A DNA stretch of 64,000 nt from Sagittula stellata E-37 (GTDB taxonomy: Bacteria; Pseudomonadota; Alphaproteobacteria; Rhodobacterales; Rhodobacteraceae), in contig NZ_CP155729.1 in the NCBI RefSeq assembly GCF_039724765.1, forward strand, positions 3,543,501 to 3,607,500. The letters run 5' to 3'. Positions 25,757-35,234 of this stretch are shown piece by piece. The notes under the pieces were generated by a model, which did not search any database, was not told the origin of the DNA, and saw only the letters and a program-made list of their open reading frames with translations. Every line of letters begins with the position of its first letter. Position 1 is the stretch's first letter. Made by a program: the position numbers and the translations under genes.

Positions 25757-26663
25757 CACGCTGACGTTTTCCACCTGCGACGTCTTCACGACCGAACGTT
25801 TCGCGGGCAACCCGCTGGCCATCGTCGAGGGCGCCGGCGGTCTGAGCACGGCGCAGATGCAGACCATCACGCGTGAGTTCAACCTGTCCGAGACGATCTT
25901 CGTCATGGCGCCCGAGGACCCGGCCCACACCGCGAAGGTGCGCATCTTCTTCCCAACCGCAGAGATCCCCTTTGCAGGACACCCGACCGTAGGCTGCGCG
26001 CTGCACCTGGCCCTGAAGGACGCGCCCGCAGGCCCGTTCCAGACGCGGATCATGCTGGAGGAGGTCGCAGGTCTGGTTCCCGTCGACGTCTGGCGCGACG
26101 AAAGCACGGCCTGGGCCGAATTCCAGGCGCCCGTCCTGCCCTTCGCGCCGGACGCGGGCACCGTTCCGGACAACGCGCTTCTTGGCGAGGCGCTTGGGCT
26201 CGCGCCGCAGCAAATCGGTTTCGGCGCGCATCGTCCCGGAATCTGGCAGGGTGGTCCGACGTTTCTTTACGTGCCGGTCAGCGACATGGACGCGCTGGCC
26301 TCTGCCCGTCCGCTGGAACCGGCATGGTCGACGGTCATGGACCTGGCCGGCGTCGATTCCGCCTATGTCTACACCCCCGGAACCGTCTGCGATTTCCGCG
26401 CGCGGGTGTTTTCGCCGGCAGCGGGCATCCCGGAGGACCCGGCGACCGGATCGGCTTCTGCGCTTTTGGCCGCGCAACTGGCCGCCAGCGGTGCGATCGA
26501 GGCGGACACCGCCCGGTTTATCCTGCACCAGGGTGTCGAAATGGGGCGCCCGTCGGAAATCGTCCTGACTGTTCACACCGAGAACGGGGCGCCCAGCCGC
26601 ATCCTCGTGCGCGGCAGTGCCGTTCCCGTCAGCTCAGGGCGGATCGTGCCGCCCGACGCATGA
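25749..26663 (+). CDS. PhzF-family phenazine-biosynthesis-like isomerase/epimerase
   Basis: 304 residues if it starts at TTG 25749 (MPDTLTFSTCDVFT), which has GGAGG 5 bases upstream and overlaps the fnrL end by 8 bases; an ATG at 25731 would add six residues but has no site. PhzF motifs: GNPLAIVEG near the N-terminus, catalytic-Glu region REFNLSETIFV, IPFAGHPTVG, and EDPATGSASALLAAQL. These are diaminopimelate-epimerase-fold enzymes; members of this broad group have mixed or unknown substrates, and no phenazine genes are present. Probably cotranscribed with fnrL. Confidence 0.88.
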   Translation: MPDTLTFSTCDVFTTERFAGNPLAIVEGAGGLSTAQMQTITREFNLSETIFVMAPEDPAHTAKVRIFFPTAEIPFAGHPTVGCALHLALKDAPAGPFQTRIMLEEVAGLVPVDVWRDESTAWAEFQAPVLPFAPDAGTVPDNALLGEALGLAPQQIGFGAHRPGIWQGGPTFLYVPVSDMDALASARPLEPAWSTVMDLAGVDSAYVYTPGTVCDFRARVFSPAAGIPEDPATGSASALLAAQLAASGAIEADTARFILHQGVEMGRPSEIVLTVHTENGAPSRILVRGSAVPVSSGRIVPPDA

Positions 26664-26674
26664 CGGGACCGACT

Positions 26675-27028
26675 TCAGGCCGTTTGGGCAAACACCTGAT
26701 CGAAGTACCCGTAGACCATGCGCTTGCCGTCGAAGGGCATGGACAGGTCATCCCAGCGCCGGTCGTTGCCAAAGCTTTCATGGCAGCGTGTCGCTGTCGC
26801 TTTGTCCGGGAAGACGACCCAGGAGAACACGACCTTCTCGCCCGGTTCCCGCTTCACGGCCATCGGGAAAGAGGTCACCTCCCCTTCCGGGACGTCCTCT
26901 TCCCAGCACTCCCAATGCGCCGTGGCACCGTAGTCGCGGAACAAAGGCCAGCTTTTCCCGGCGCTTTCGATGTAGGCCGCCTTGTTCTCCTCCGGAACGG
27001 CGACAAGAAATCCCCAGACGTAAGACAT
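26675..27028 (-). CDS. DUF1428 (YbaA-like) family protein
   Basis: 117 residues from MSYVWGFLVAVPEENKAAY; AGGAGG precedes ATG 27028. The family is a ferredoxin-like alpha/beta fold of unknown function (dimeric alpha-beta-barrel type) with the conserved core WECWEEDVPEGEVTSFPMAV and a late GKRMVYGYF. Divergent from a MarR gene with a perfect palindrome between them, so it may belong to that regulator's target set. Cytoplasmic. Confidence 0.85.
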   Translation of the reverse strand: MSYVWGFLVAVPEENKAAYIESAGKSWPLFRDYGATAHWECWEEDVPEGEVTSFPMAVKREPGEKVVFSWVVFPDKATATRCHESFGNDRRWDDLSMPFDGKRMVYGYFDQVFAQTA

Positions 27029-27071
27029 GCGATTCCCTCCTGTTGACACGGGCCAGCCTAGAGGGCATTAA

Positions 27072-27083
27072 GTTGATATCAAC
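27072..27083. promoter_or_regulatory. Perfect palindrome abutting marR start, candidate operator
   Basis: GTTGATATCAAC ends at the base directly before the marR ATG (27084). It sits in the 55-bp gap between the divergent DUF1428 and marR genes and leaves no room for a Shine-Dalgarno sequence. Confidence 0.7.
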
Positions 27084-27530
27084 ATGAAACAGCCGGATTA
27101 CCAGCTTCCCTACGCAACGACACTGGAGGTGCGCGACCGCTGCCTCTGTTTCAGGACGCAGCGTGCCGCCCGTACGCTGGCGCGCCGCTTCGATGCGGCG
27201 CTGAAGCCCGTGGGGCTGTCGAATGGTCAGTATTCCCTGCTGATGTCGCTGAACCGGCCCGAGCCGCCGCGCATGACCGACGTGGCGGATTTCCTTGCCA
27301 TGGACCGCACGACACTGACGGCCGCGCTCAAGGTGCTGCAACGCCGCGGGCTGGTGCAGACCGCGCCGGACCACAAGGACCGGCGCAATCGCCGCGTGTC
27401 TCTGACGCCGGACGGCCATGCGCTCCTGAAGGAAGCGGTGTCGATCTGGCGGGCAGAGCATGACGCACTCGACCGGGAACTGGATATGGACCCGGCCGCC
27501 CTGCGCGCCATGATGGAAGGGATGACCTGA
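27084..27530 (+). CDS. MarR-family transcriptional regulator
   Basis: 148 residues. Winged helix-turn-helix with TDVADFLAMDRTTLTAALKVLQRRGLV and wing D-H-K-D-R-R-N-R. An N-terminal pair of cysteines (RDRCLCFRTQRAAR, about 20-22) could be redox-active, as in OhrR-type members, but the two are only one residue apart, so this is tentative. No ribosome-binding site is visible before the ATG; translation may be leaderless. Probably regulates itself and DUF1428. Confidence 0.9.
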   Translation: MKQPDYQLPYATTLEVRDRCLCFRTQRAARTLARRFDAALKPVGLSNGQYSLLMSLNRPEPPRMTDVADFLAMDRTTLTAALKVLQRRGLVQTAPDHKDRRNRRVSLTPDGHALLKEAVSIWRAEHDALDRELDMDPAALRAMMEGMT

Positions 27531-27545
27531 AGCGGTCGTCCCCGC

Positions 27546-28388
27546 TCAATGCGCCATGAACACCGGCAGCGCCGCCTGTTCCAGCATGCTGCGGGTCGCC
27601 CCGCCCAGAATCGCCTCGCGGAAGCGGGAGTGGCCGTAGGCCCCCATCACCACAAGATCGGCATCCACGTCGGCGCAATGGCGCAGCAGCACGTCGGACA
27701 CGCGCGGCATGGTCTTGGACAGCACGTCGATTTCCAGCTTCACACCGTGGCGCGCAAGGTACTGCGACAGCATACCGCCCGGGTCGGAGCGGTTGGGCCC
27801 GTGCTTCGGCGGATCGATCACGACGACATGCACCGTCTCGGCCTGTTGCAGCATCGGCATGGCGTAGCGTACGGCGCGCAGGGCCTCGCTGCTTTCATTC
27901 CATGCAATCGCGATCCGCTTGGGCTTTGCCTGCATCGCGACGGCGCCACCCGGGGCGACGAGGACCGGCACCTGCCCGTCGAAAAGCGCGCCTTCCACCA
28001 TGGGCTCCAGCTCGATCCCGCAGCCTTCGCCATAAGGCTTGGGCATCACGGCAAGGTCCGAGAACCGCGCCCGTGCCGCGACGATCCGGCCAAGGTCGGC
28101 CAGTTGCGCCACGCCATGATCGACCGCCCAGCGGACGTCGGTCTTGCCAAGCGCAGCACGTGCGGCAGCGGCAAGGCTTTCGCCCTCTGCGGTGGCGCGG
28201 GTCAGGGTTTCCTGCAGCACCATCGCGTTGGCGCCAGCGTAGTAATATCCGGTCTGCGTGCGGTCCACGCCGAGGCAAAGCACATCCAGATGCGCGTCCA
28301 CTGCGGACGCAAGGTCAGCCGCAGCGGCAATGGTGCTGTCCACCAGATCCGCGTCGGTGATGACGGTCAGCAAAGTCTTGTAAGCCAT
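27546..28388 (-). CDS. Universal stress protein, tandem UspA domains
   Basis: 280 residues from MAYKTLLTVITDADL; GGAGA precedes ATG 28388. Two Usp domains (about 1-140 and 150-280); the second keeps the ATP-binding G-2x-G-9x-G-T pattern (MGAYGHSRFREAILGGATRS). The gene is divergent from ccoNOQP and shares a spacer with two FNR boxes, so it is probably expressed at low oxygen together with the oxidase. Usp genes commonly accompany FNR/cbb3 loci in this family. Confidence 0.92.
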   Translation of the reverse strand: MAYKTLLTVITDADLVDSTIAAAADLASAVDAHLDVLCLGVDRTQTGYYYAGANAMVLQETLTRATAEGESLAAAARAALGKTDVRWAVDHGVAQLADLGRIVAARARFSDLAVMPKPYGEGCGIELEPMVEGALFDGQVPVLVAPGGAVAMQAKPKRIAIAWNESSEALRAVRYAMPMLQQAETVHVVVIDPPKHGPNRSDPGGMLSQYLARHGVKLEIDVLSKTMPRVSDVLLRHCADVDADLVVMGAYGHSRFREAILGGATRSMLEQAALPVFMAH

Positions 28389-28444
28389 GATAGGTCTCCT
28401 GTCCGAGTATGGCCCCACTCTAAACGCCGGAGAATTGCCACACT

Positions 28445-28458
28445 TTGACCCGGGTCAA
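28445..28458. promoter_or_regulatory. FNR-box-like dyad 1 upstream of usp and ccoN
   Basis: TTGACCCGGGTCAA, a perfect palindrome with FNR half-sites TTGAC/GTCAA. Located 56 bases upstream of usp. Confidence 0.65.
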
Positions 28459-28476
28459 CCTCGGGCAGCCGATCCA

Positions 28477-28490
28477 TTGATGCAGATCAA
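28477..28490. promoter_or_regulatory. FNR box 2 upstream of ccoN
   Basis: TTGATGCAGATCAA fits the TTGAT-N4-ATCAA consensus exactly. Its end lies 93 bases upstream of the ccoN start. Confidence 0.85.
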
Positions 28491-28583
28491 GGTCCGCTTT
28501 TCCGCCAAACGCCATGAGGGACCCAGTCTAATAACCGCCCAAGCGGTCACTCGAATCGTATGGGTCAGACGAAGGGACGAAAC

Positions 28584-30194
<1,611 letters not shown>

Positions 30195-30206
30195 GGAGGA
30201 CCGGAC

Positions 30207-30968
30207 ATGAGCATTCTCAAGAAACACGCCATCCTCGAGAAAAACGTCACCCTGCTGGCAGTCTTCGCCTTCCTCGTGGTGACCATCGGGGGGCTGGTGC
30301 AGATCGTGCCGCTCTTCTACCTCGAAAACACCATCGAGGACGTGGAAGGCATGCGTCCCTACACCCCGCTGGAACTGGCGGGCCGGGAGGTCTACCTGCG
30401 CGAAGGTTGCTACGTCTGCCACAGCCAGATGATCCGCCCGATGCGCGACGAGGTGGAACGCTACGGCCACTACAGCCTTGCCGCCGAAAGCCGGTACGAC
30501 CACCCCTTCCAGTGGGGCTCCAAGCGCACCGGCCCGGACCTCGCGCGCGTCGGCGACCGCTACTCTGACGAGTGGCACGTCGACCACCTGCGCAACCCGC
30601 AGTCGGTGGTGCCCGTGTCGGTCATGCCCAAGTACGGCTACCTCGAAAAGCGCATGCTGGACGAGAACGCCGGCCTCGCGTCGGGCATGCTGGCCGCTGC
30701 CGACATCGGCGACATCATGAAGACGAACAAGCTGATCGGCGTGCCCTACACGGACGAGATGATCGAGAACGCGGAAAGCGACTTCATGGCGCAGATCGAC
30801 CCGGACGGCGACTACGACGGCCTGCTCGAACGCTACGGCGAGTCCATCAACATCCGCAACTTCGACGGCCAGCCGGGCATTTCCGAGGCCGACGCGCTGA
30901 TCGCCTACCTGCAGATGCTGGGCACGCTGGTCGATTTCTCGACCTTCACCCCCGACGCACACCGTTAA
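30207..30968 (+). CDS. ccoO: cbb3-type cytochrome c oxidase subunit II
   Basis: 253 residues; AAGGAGG precedes the start, 12 bases after ccoN. One N-terminal transmembrane helix and a periplasmic monohaem cytochrome c domain with [13 protein letters not shown] (CxxCH). It passes electrons from CcoP to CcoN. The length and the motif match the family. Confidence 0.97.
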   Translation: MSILKKHAILEKNVTLLAVFAFLVVTIGGLVQIVPLFYLENTIEDVEGMRPYTPLELAGREVYLREGCYVCHSQMIRPMRDEVERYGHYSLAAESRYDHPFQWGSKRTGPDLARVGDRYSDEWHVDHLRNPQSVVPVSVMPKYGYLEKRMLDENAGLASGMLAAADIGDIMKTNKLIGVPYTDEMIENAESDFMAQIDPDGDYDGLLERYGESINIRNFDGQPGISEADALIAYLQMLGTLVDFSTFTPDAHR

Positions 30969-30980
30969 GGAGACATGGAC

Positions 30981-31166
30981 ATGGAAACCTATTCCCTCCT
31001 CCGCAGCTTCGCAGACAGCTGGGGACTGCTGGCCATGACCGCCTTCTTCGTGGGCGTGGTGATCTGGGTCCTGCGCCCGGGCGCCCGGCGCGAGCAGGAC
31101 GACGCCGCCAGCATCCCCTTCCGGCATGACGACAGGCCCGCCCCGGCGGACCGGTCCGAGACATAA
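30981..31166 (+). CDS. ccoQ: cbb3-type oxidase subunit CcoQ
   Basis: 61 residues from [15 protein letters not shown]. The AAGGAG is 8 bases before ATG 30981 but only 2 before the ATG at 30975, so the later start is preferred. One transmembrane helix (about 12-32) then a charged cytoplasmic tail. CcoQ stabilises the complex. It sits between ccoO and ccoP as usual. Confidence 0.9.
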   Translation: METYSLLRSFADSWGLLAMTAFFVGVVIWVLRPGARREQDDAASIPFRHDDRPAPADRSET

Positions 31167-31179
31167 GGAGGCTCACGCG

Positions 31180-32076
31180 ATGAGCGACGAGAAAAAGAAC
31201 ATCAAGCCGGGACACGACTACGAGACGACCGGCCATTCCTGGGACGGGATCGAGGAGTATAACAAGCCGCTGCCGAAGTGGTGGCTGTACACCTTCTACG
31301 CCTGCATCATCTGGGGCGTGGGCTACACCATCGCCTATCCCGCCTGGCCCGGGATCACCGGGTCGACGGCAGGTTTGCTGGGCTTCACCACACGCGGCCA
31401 GGTCGCCGAGGAGATCGCCCGCGTCGAGGAGATGAACGGCCCGATCAACGACAAGCTGGCCAGCGTGGATTTGGCCTCCATCTCCACCGATCCGGAGCTT
31501 CAGACCTATGCCCGCAACGCCGGCGCGGCGGTCTTCCGGTCGTGGTGCTCGCAGTGCCACGGGTCGGGCGCCGATGGCGGGTCCGAGCCCAACGGCTACC
31601 CCAGCCTGATCGACGACGACTGGCTCTGGGGCGGTTCGATCGAGGACATCCACACCACGATCGCCACCGGCATCCGCCAGCCCACGGACGAGGACTGGCT
31701 GCGTCAGTCGCAGATGCCCGCCTTCGGCCGTGACGAGCTGCTGGAAAACGACAGCATCGACGCCGTGGTCAACTACGTCATGTCGCTGTCCGGCGATCCG
31801 CGCGACCCCAGCCTCGTCACCGAGGGCGAGACGGTGTTCATGGACAACTGCTCCTCCTGCCACGGCGAGGATGCCACCGGCGACCGCACCCAAGGCGCGC
31901 CTAACCTGAGCGACGCGATCTGGCTGTACGGCGGCGATTACGACTCGTTGCACGAGACGGTCACGAACGCCCGCTACGGCCAGATGCCGGCTTGGGGACC
32001 GCGCCTGTCGGAGGCAGAGATCCGCGCCGTCGCAACCTACGTGCACGGCCTCGGGGGCGGCGAAGCCTCCGAGTAA
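31180..32076 (+). CDS. ccoP: cbb3-type cytochrome c oxidase subunit III (dihaem)
   Basis: 298 residues from [28 protein letters not shown] precedes ATG 31180. One transmembrane helix (about 35-55) and two cytochrome c domains with [10 protein letters not shown] and [10 protein letters not shown], each with a Met ligand (QMPAFG, QMPAWG). Receives electrons from a c-type cytochrome, possibly the membrane-bound one at 15443-15955. Last gene of the operon, followed by a terminator. Confidence 0.97.
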   Translation: MSDEKKNIKPGHDYETTGHSWDGIEEYNKPLPKWWLYTFYACIIWGVGYTIAYPAWPGITGSTAGLLGFTTRGQVAEEIARVEEMNGPINDKLASVDLASISTDPELQTYARNAGAAVFRSWCSQCHGSGADGGSEPNGYPSLIDDDWLWGGSIEDIHTTIATGIRQPTDEDWLRQSQMPAFGRDELLENDSIDAVVNYVMSLSGDPRDPSLVTEGETVFMDNCSSCHGEDATGDRTQGAPNLSDAIWLYGGDYDSLHETVTNARYGQMPAWGPRLSEAEIRAVATYVHGLGGGEASE

Positions 32077-32094
32077 GCGACTGCCGCGCAAGCG

Positions 32095-32133
32095 AAAAAA
32101 CCGCACCCTCCGTCCCCGTGGCGGAGGGTGTTT
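32095..32133 (+). terminator. Intrinsic terminator of ccoNOQP
   Basis: CACCCTCCG (32104-32112) pairs perfectly with CGGAGGGTG (32122-32130); AAAAAA precedes the stem and TTTCC follows. Confidence 0.88.
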
Positions 32134-32229
32134 CCATTCCCGGTTTAGAAAAAATTTGCCCGGTTTGATTTACCAAATGTCAATCGACCTGACGGATATC
32201 TGTTCTTGCAGTCACATAGAGTCGTGTCG

Positions 32230-33693
32230 ATGAAACCCATGAACATGCCCGTGCCGATGGAACGGCCGCCCGGAACGGACCTTGTGCAGGCGGTGTTTCA
32301 GGTCTGCCACGACGCCGTAGTTTTCACCGATTCAGCCGGCCGGGTGCAGTGGTGCAACCGCCCCTTCGAACGCCTCACAGGCTACCGCCGCGCCGAACTG
32401 ATCGGCGGCACGCTGGACCGCATCTATGCCGAACAGGAAGACTTCGGCGTGACGCACCCGCTGTCCGGCCCGCGCATGATCAGCGCGGATCACCGCATCA
32501 TCACCAACTACCTACGCAGGGACGGTTCCCTGATCGAGGCGGAGACATCCGGCTGGTCCTTCCTCTCCACCGAGGGCGCGATCCTCGGCCATATCCGCAT
32601 CTTCGAGGACTACACCGCCACCAACAGGCTCGTCCGGGTCAAGGACAAGCTGTTCGACGCCGCCACCGACCAGGCCACCAGTCCGGGCGAAAAGGTCGAC
32701 GCCATGATCTCGCTGGCGTGCGAATTCCTGCACATGCCGGTGGGGCTGGTGGGGCTGGTCCGCGATTCCAACCTGCTGGTTCACAAGGCGAAATCGACGC
32801 TTGCGCCGATCCCGATTGGAACGCTCTTCCCGCTGGAGGAAAGCGATTGCCGGATCGCCCTGGCGGGCGACGTTCCGTTCGAAACGCACAGCACCGAAAT
32901 GGCGCAGAAGCACCCCCTCCTGCCGGACATCGGGCTCAGGACCTATATCGGCGTGCCGCTGGTGGTGGGCGGCGAACGGATCGGCACGCTCAGCTTCCTG
33001 AACCCCCTGTCCCGCGCCGGCTTCACCAGCGCCGAGCGGCAGTTGATCTCGGACTTCGCGCGCTTTGCCGCGCAGCAACTGGCCCAGGAACGCCAGATCG
33101 CCGCGCTGGAACGCGCGGCCACCCAGGACTGGCTGACCGGCGCGGGCAGCAGCCGCCAGTTCCGCCACGACATCGAAAACGTCTTCCGGACCGTGCGGCG
33201 CAACGACGCGCAGGCCAGCCTGATCCTGATCGACGTCGACCACTTCAAGTCGATCAACGATGCCTACGGCCACGACATGGGCGACCGCGTGCTGACGAAC
33301 GTCGCCCGCAGCCTCGAAACGGTGATCGGCGCCAACCGGCGTCTCTACCGCGTGGGAGGAGAGGAATTCGCCGTGATCCTTCCGGGAAGCTGCGCCGACA
33401 GCGCGGCGATCATGGCGGAACAGATGCGGCAGCGGCTGGCAGAGGCGCCCGATCTCGCATCGGACATGCCCAGCGTAACCGCCAGCTTCGGCGTGGCCGA
33501 GCTCGACCCCGACATCACCAGCCAGGACGCCTGGGTGAAATGCGCGGACATCGCGCTTTATGCGTCGAAGAACAACGGCCGGAATCAGGTGACCAGCAAC
33601 GGCAGCATCGCCGGGGTCGCCCTGCCGGACGAACTCTGGCGCGAGGTGCAGAAAAAACATGCGAAAACGCGCAAGCAGAGCATCACGATTTGA
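32230..33693 (+). CDS. Diguanylate cyclase with PAS and GAF domains
   Basis: 487 residues from MKPMNMPVPMERPPG. PAS domain about 20-130 (AVVFTDSAGRVQWCNRPFERLTGYRR cut), GAF about 150-290 (TYIGVPLVVGGERIGTLSFLNP), GGDEF about 300-470 with active motif G376-G-E-E-F. Makes cyclic di-GMP from GTP. The residues before GGEEF (GANRRLYRV) do not form the RxxD inhibitory site, so product feedback at the I-site is unlikely. The start is uncertain (weak site; TTG at 32206 and ATG at 32239 are alternatives). It lies between ccoNOQP and ccoGHIS, suggesting a signal tied to respiration or redox state. Confidence 0.88.
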   Translation: MKPMNMPVPMERPPGTDLVQAVFQVCHDAVVFTDSAGRVQWCNRPFERLTGYRRAELIGGTLDRIYAEQEDFGVTHPLSGPRMISADHRIITNYLRRDGSLIEAETSGWSFLSTEGAILGHIRIFEDYTATNRLVRVKDKLFDAATDQATSPGEKVDAMISLACEFLHMPVGLVGLVRDSNLLVHKAKSTLAPIPIGTLFPLEESDCRIALAGDVPFETHSTEMAQKHPLLPDIGLRTYIGVPLVVGGERIGTLSFLNPLSRAGFTSAERQLISDFARFAAQQLAQERQIAALERAATQDWLTGAGSSRQFRHDIENVFRTVRRNDAQASLILIDVDHFKSINDAYGHDMGDRVLTNVARSLETVIGANRRLYRVGGEEFAVILPGSCADSAAIMAEQMRQRLAEAPDLASDMPSVTASFGVAELDPDITSQDAWVKCADIALYASKNNGRNQVTSNGSIAGVALPDELWREVQKKHAKTRKQSITI

Positions 33694-33794
33694 CTCAGGT
33701 CAAGGCTCTGCACTGCGGCGCAGGTATGATGGATACATAAGCTTCGGGGCCCTCCCCCCGAACGCGAAACACCCGGCGGCAAGGCCGGATGTAT

Positions 33795-33848
33795 GGCGCT
33801 GGTGTCCTGTCCTGTTCGCGCGTTTCCTGGGACACCGGCGCCCTTTTC
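33795..33848. terminator. Long imperfect hairpin, convergent terminator
   Basis: GGCGCTGGTGTCC (33795-33807) pairs with GGACACCGGCGCC (33830-33842), with one G-U, and is followed by CTTTTCTTTCCC. It serves the GGDEF gene and possibly the small minus-strand ORFs. The rest of the 33694-33895 gap shows no gene. Confidence 0.65.
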
Positions 33849-33895
33849 TTTCCCGATCATGCCAACACCGGGCAGCCCCTGCGGTTGGCGCGCAT

Positions 33896-34006
33896 TCACC
33901 AGAACAGCAGCCCCGGCGCATGCCCTTTGGGCAGCGTGCGGGCCGAGCGGATGCGCCCGTCTCGGGGCGCCGCCCAGCGGGCGAGGTAGGCGACGGGATC
34001 AATCAT
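33896..34006 (-). CDS. Very small ORF overlapping the previous one
   Basis: 36 residues, MIDPVAYLARWAAPRDGRI and onward, ending GHAPGLLFW. The start overlaps the last codons of the 54-residue ORF, and AGGGG lies 5 bases upstream, which suggests translational coupling. I recognise no family. The aromatic-capped C-terminus and Arg-rich middle are its only features. It could be a real micro-protein or chance. Confidence 0.35.
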   Translation of the reverse strand: MIDPVAYLARWAAPRDGRIRSARTLPKGHAPGLLFW

Positions 34007-34163
34007 CGTATCCCCTCCGTGTGCCTGCGTGGTGGCGGAAGGGCAGATCCTCCTCGGTCCACCGCAGTTTCGGCAAGGGTTCGTGCCGGTCCCGGGACCG
34101 GGCTGCCGGCCGCGCGCCCTGAAGGGTGGCCAGCATTGCTGTGCGTGCAAGAATATTGAACAT
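33999..34163 (-). CDS. Small basic protein, 54 residues
   Basis: Starts MFNILARTAMLATLQGARPAA with AGGAGA 8 bases upstream of ATG 34163. The short amphipathic N-terminus followed by an Arg-rich tail (RHHAGTRRGYDD at the end) is reminiscent of the small basic proteins common in Rhodobacteraceae, but I cannot name a family. Divergent from the LysR gene at 34265, so it may be that regulator's target. Confidence 0.5.
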   Translation of the reverse strand: MFNILARTAMLATLQGARPAARSRDRHEPLPKLRWTEEDLPFRHHAGTRRGYDD

Positions 34164-34232
34164 GTCGCGTCTCCTGTGTGCGCCGTTTCGATACACAATA
34201 CTTGACGCTCTCCATCGATCCATGCGAGCCAC

Positions 34233-34242
34233 GAATATATTC
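34233..34242. promoter_or_regulatory. Palindrome GAATATATTC, candidate LysR-linked site
   Basis: A 10-bp perfect palindrome, 22 bases upstream of the LysR start, in the AT-rich 101-bp gap between it and the small minus-strand ORF. Confidence 0.35.
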
Positions 34243-34264
34243 CTCATGTAAGCCTATCTTAAAT

Positions 34265-35140
34265 ATGCATTGGTCCCGCCTGCCCTCCCTCGCCGCGCTA
34301 CGTGCCTTCGCCGCCTATGCCGAGACCGGCTCTGTCAGCGCCGCAGGGGACACGCTCAACGTCAGCCACGCGGCCATCAGCCAGCAGCTTCGCGCGCTTG
34401 AGGCGCATCTGGGCCTGGCCCTGCTTGACCGCACGGGCCGCAAGATGGCCCTCACCGCAGACGGCGACACGCTGGCGCGCACCCTGCGCGAAAGCTTTGG
34501 CCAGATCGCCACCACGCTTGAGGCGCTGACCGGCGCCGACGCCGACCGCCCGCTGCTGATCTCGACCACGCCGACCTTCGCCTCCGGCTGGCTCTTGCCG
34601 CGGCTGGCCAGCTTCCGCGCCGAACATCCGGAGATCAACCTGATGATCGACCCCTCCGCGGACGTGCGCGGGCTGGAACCGGGCGGCATCGACATGGCGC
34701 TGCGCTACGGCAACGGATCATGGCCCGGCCTCCAGTCAGAGCTTTTCGTACGCTCTCCCATCGTGGTCGTGGCCGCGCCGGGGCTGGTGGGCGACCGGCC
34801 CATCGAAAGCCCCGCCGACCTCTCGCACCTGCACTGGCTGCAGGAATACGGCACCAACGAAGCCACAAGCTGGTTCGCCCAGTTCGGGATCGAGCGCGAC
34901 AGCGGCCTGGGCTTCACCTCCCTGCCCGGCAACATGATGCTGGAAGCGGCACGGCAGGGTCAGGGCGTGGCGATCCTCGCCCGGGTCTTCGCCGAACCCG
35001 ACATCGCCGCCGGACGCCTGCGCCTGCTGTTCGAGGACACGCGGTCCAAGGGCTACTGGATCGTCACCCGGCCCGGCGTTCCAAGGCCGCCGCTCAAGGC
35101 ATTCCTGCGCTGGCTGCAGCGCAATGCCGAGAAAAGCTAG
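34265..35140 (+). CDS. LysR-family transcriptional regulator (GcvA-like)
   Basis: 291 residues from MHWSRLPSLAALRAFAAYAETGS cut at the first helix. DNA-binding domain about 4-62 (TGSVSAAGDTLNVSHAAISQQLRALE), then a substrate-binding-like domain (TPTFASGWLLPRLASF), the wording typical of GcvA-type members. The next gene, ccoG, follows on the same strand, but an FNR box separates them. Its likely targets are the tiny divergent ORFs, or genes elsewhere. Confidence 0.9.
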   Translation: MHWSRLPSLAALRAFAAYAETGSVSAAGDTLNVSHAAISQQLRALEAHLGLALLDRTGRKMALTADGDTLARTLRESFGQIATTLEALTGADADRPLLISTTPTFASGWLLPRLASFRAEHPEINLMIDPSADVRGLEPGGIDMALRYGNGSWPGLQSELFVRSPIVVVAAPGLVGDRPIESPADLSHLHWLQEYGTNEATSWFAQFGIERDSGLGFTSLPGNMMLEAARQGQGVAILARVFAEPDIAAGRLRLLFEDTRSKGYWIVTRPGVPRPPLKAFLRWLQRNAEKS

Positions 35141-35156
35141 ATCACAGATTCAGAAA

Positions 35157-35170
35157 TTGATGCAGGTCAA
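35157..35170 (+). promoter_or_regulatory. FNR box upstream of ccoG
   Basis: TTGATGCAGGTCAA, one mismatch from consensus, ending 64 bases before the ccoG start. It shares the TTGATGCAG half with the ccoN box. Confidence 0.8.
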
Positions 35171-35234
35171 GGAGGCCAGCGGGGCGGTCTGTGAAAAGAC
35201 CACTCAAACAGGCCTTTAACGGAGCGATTCCCCC

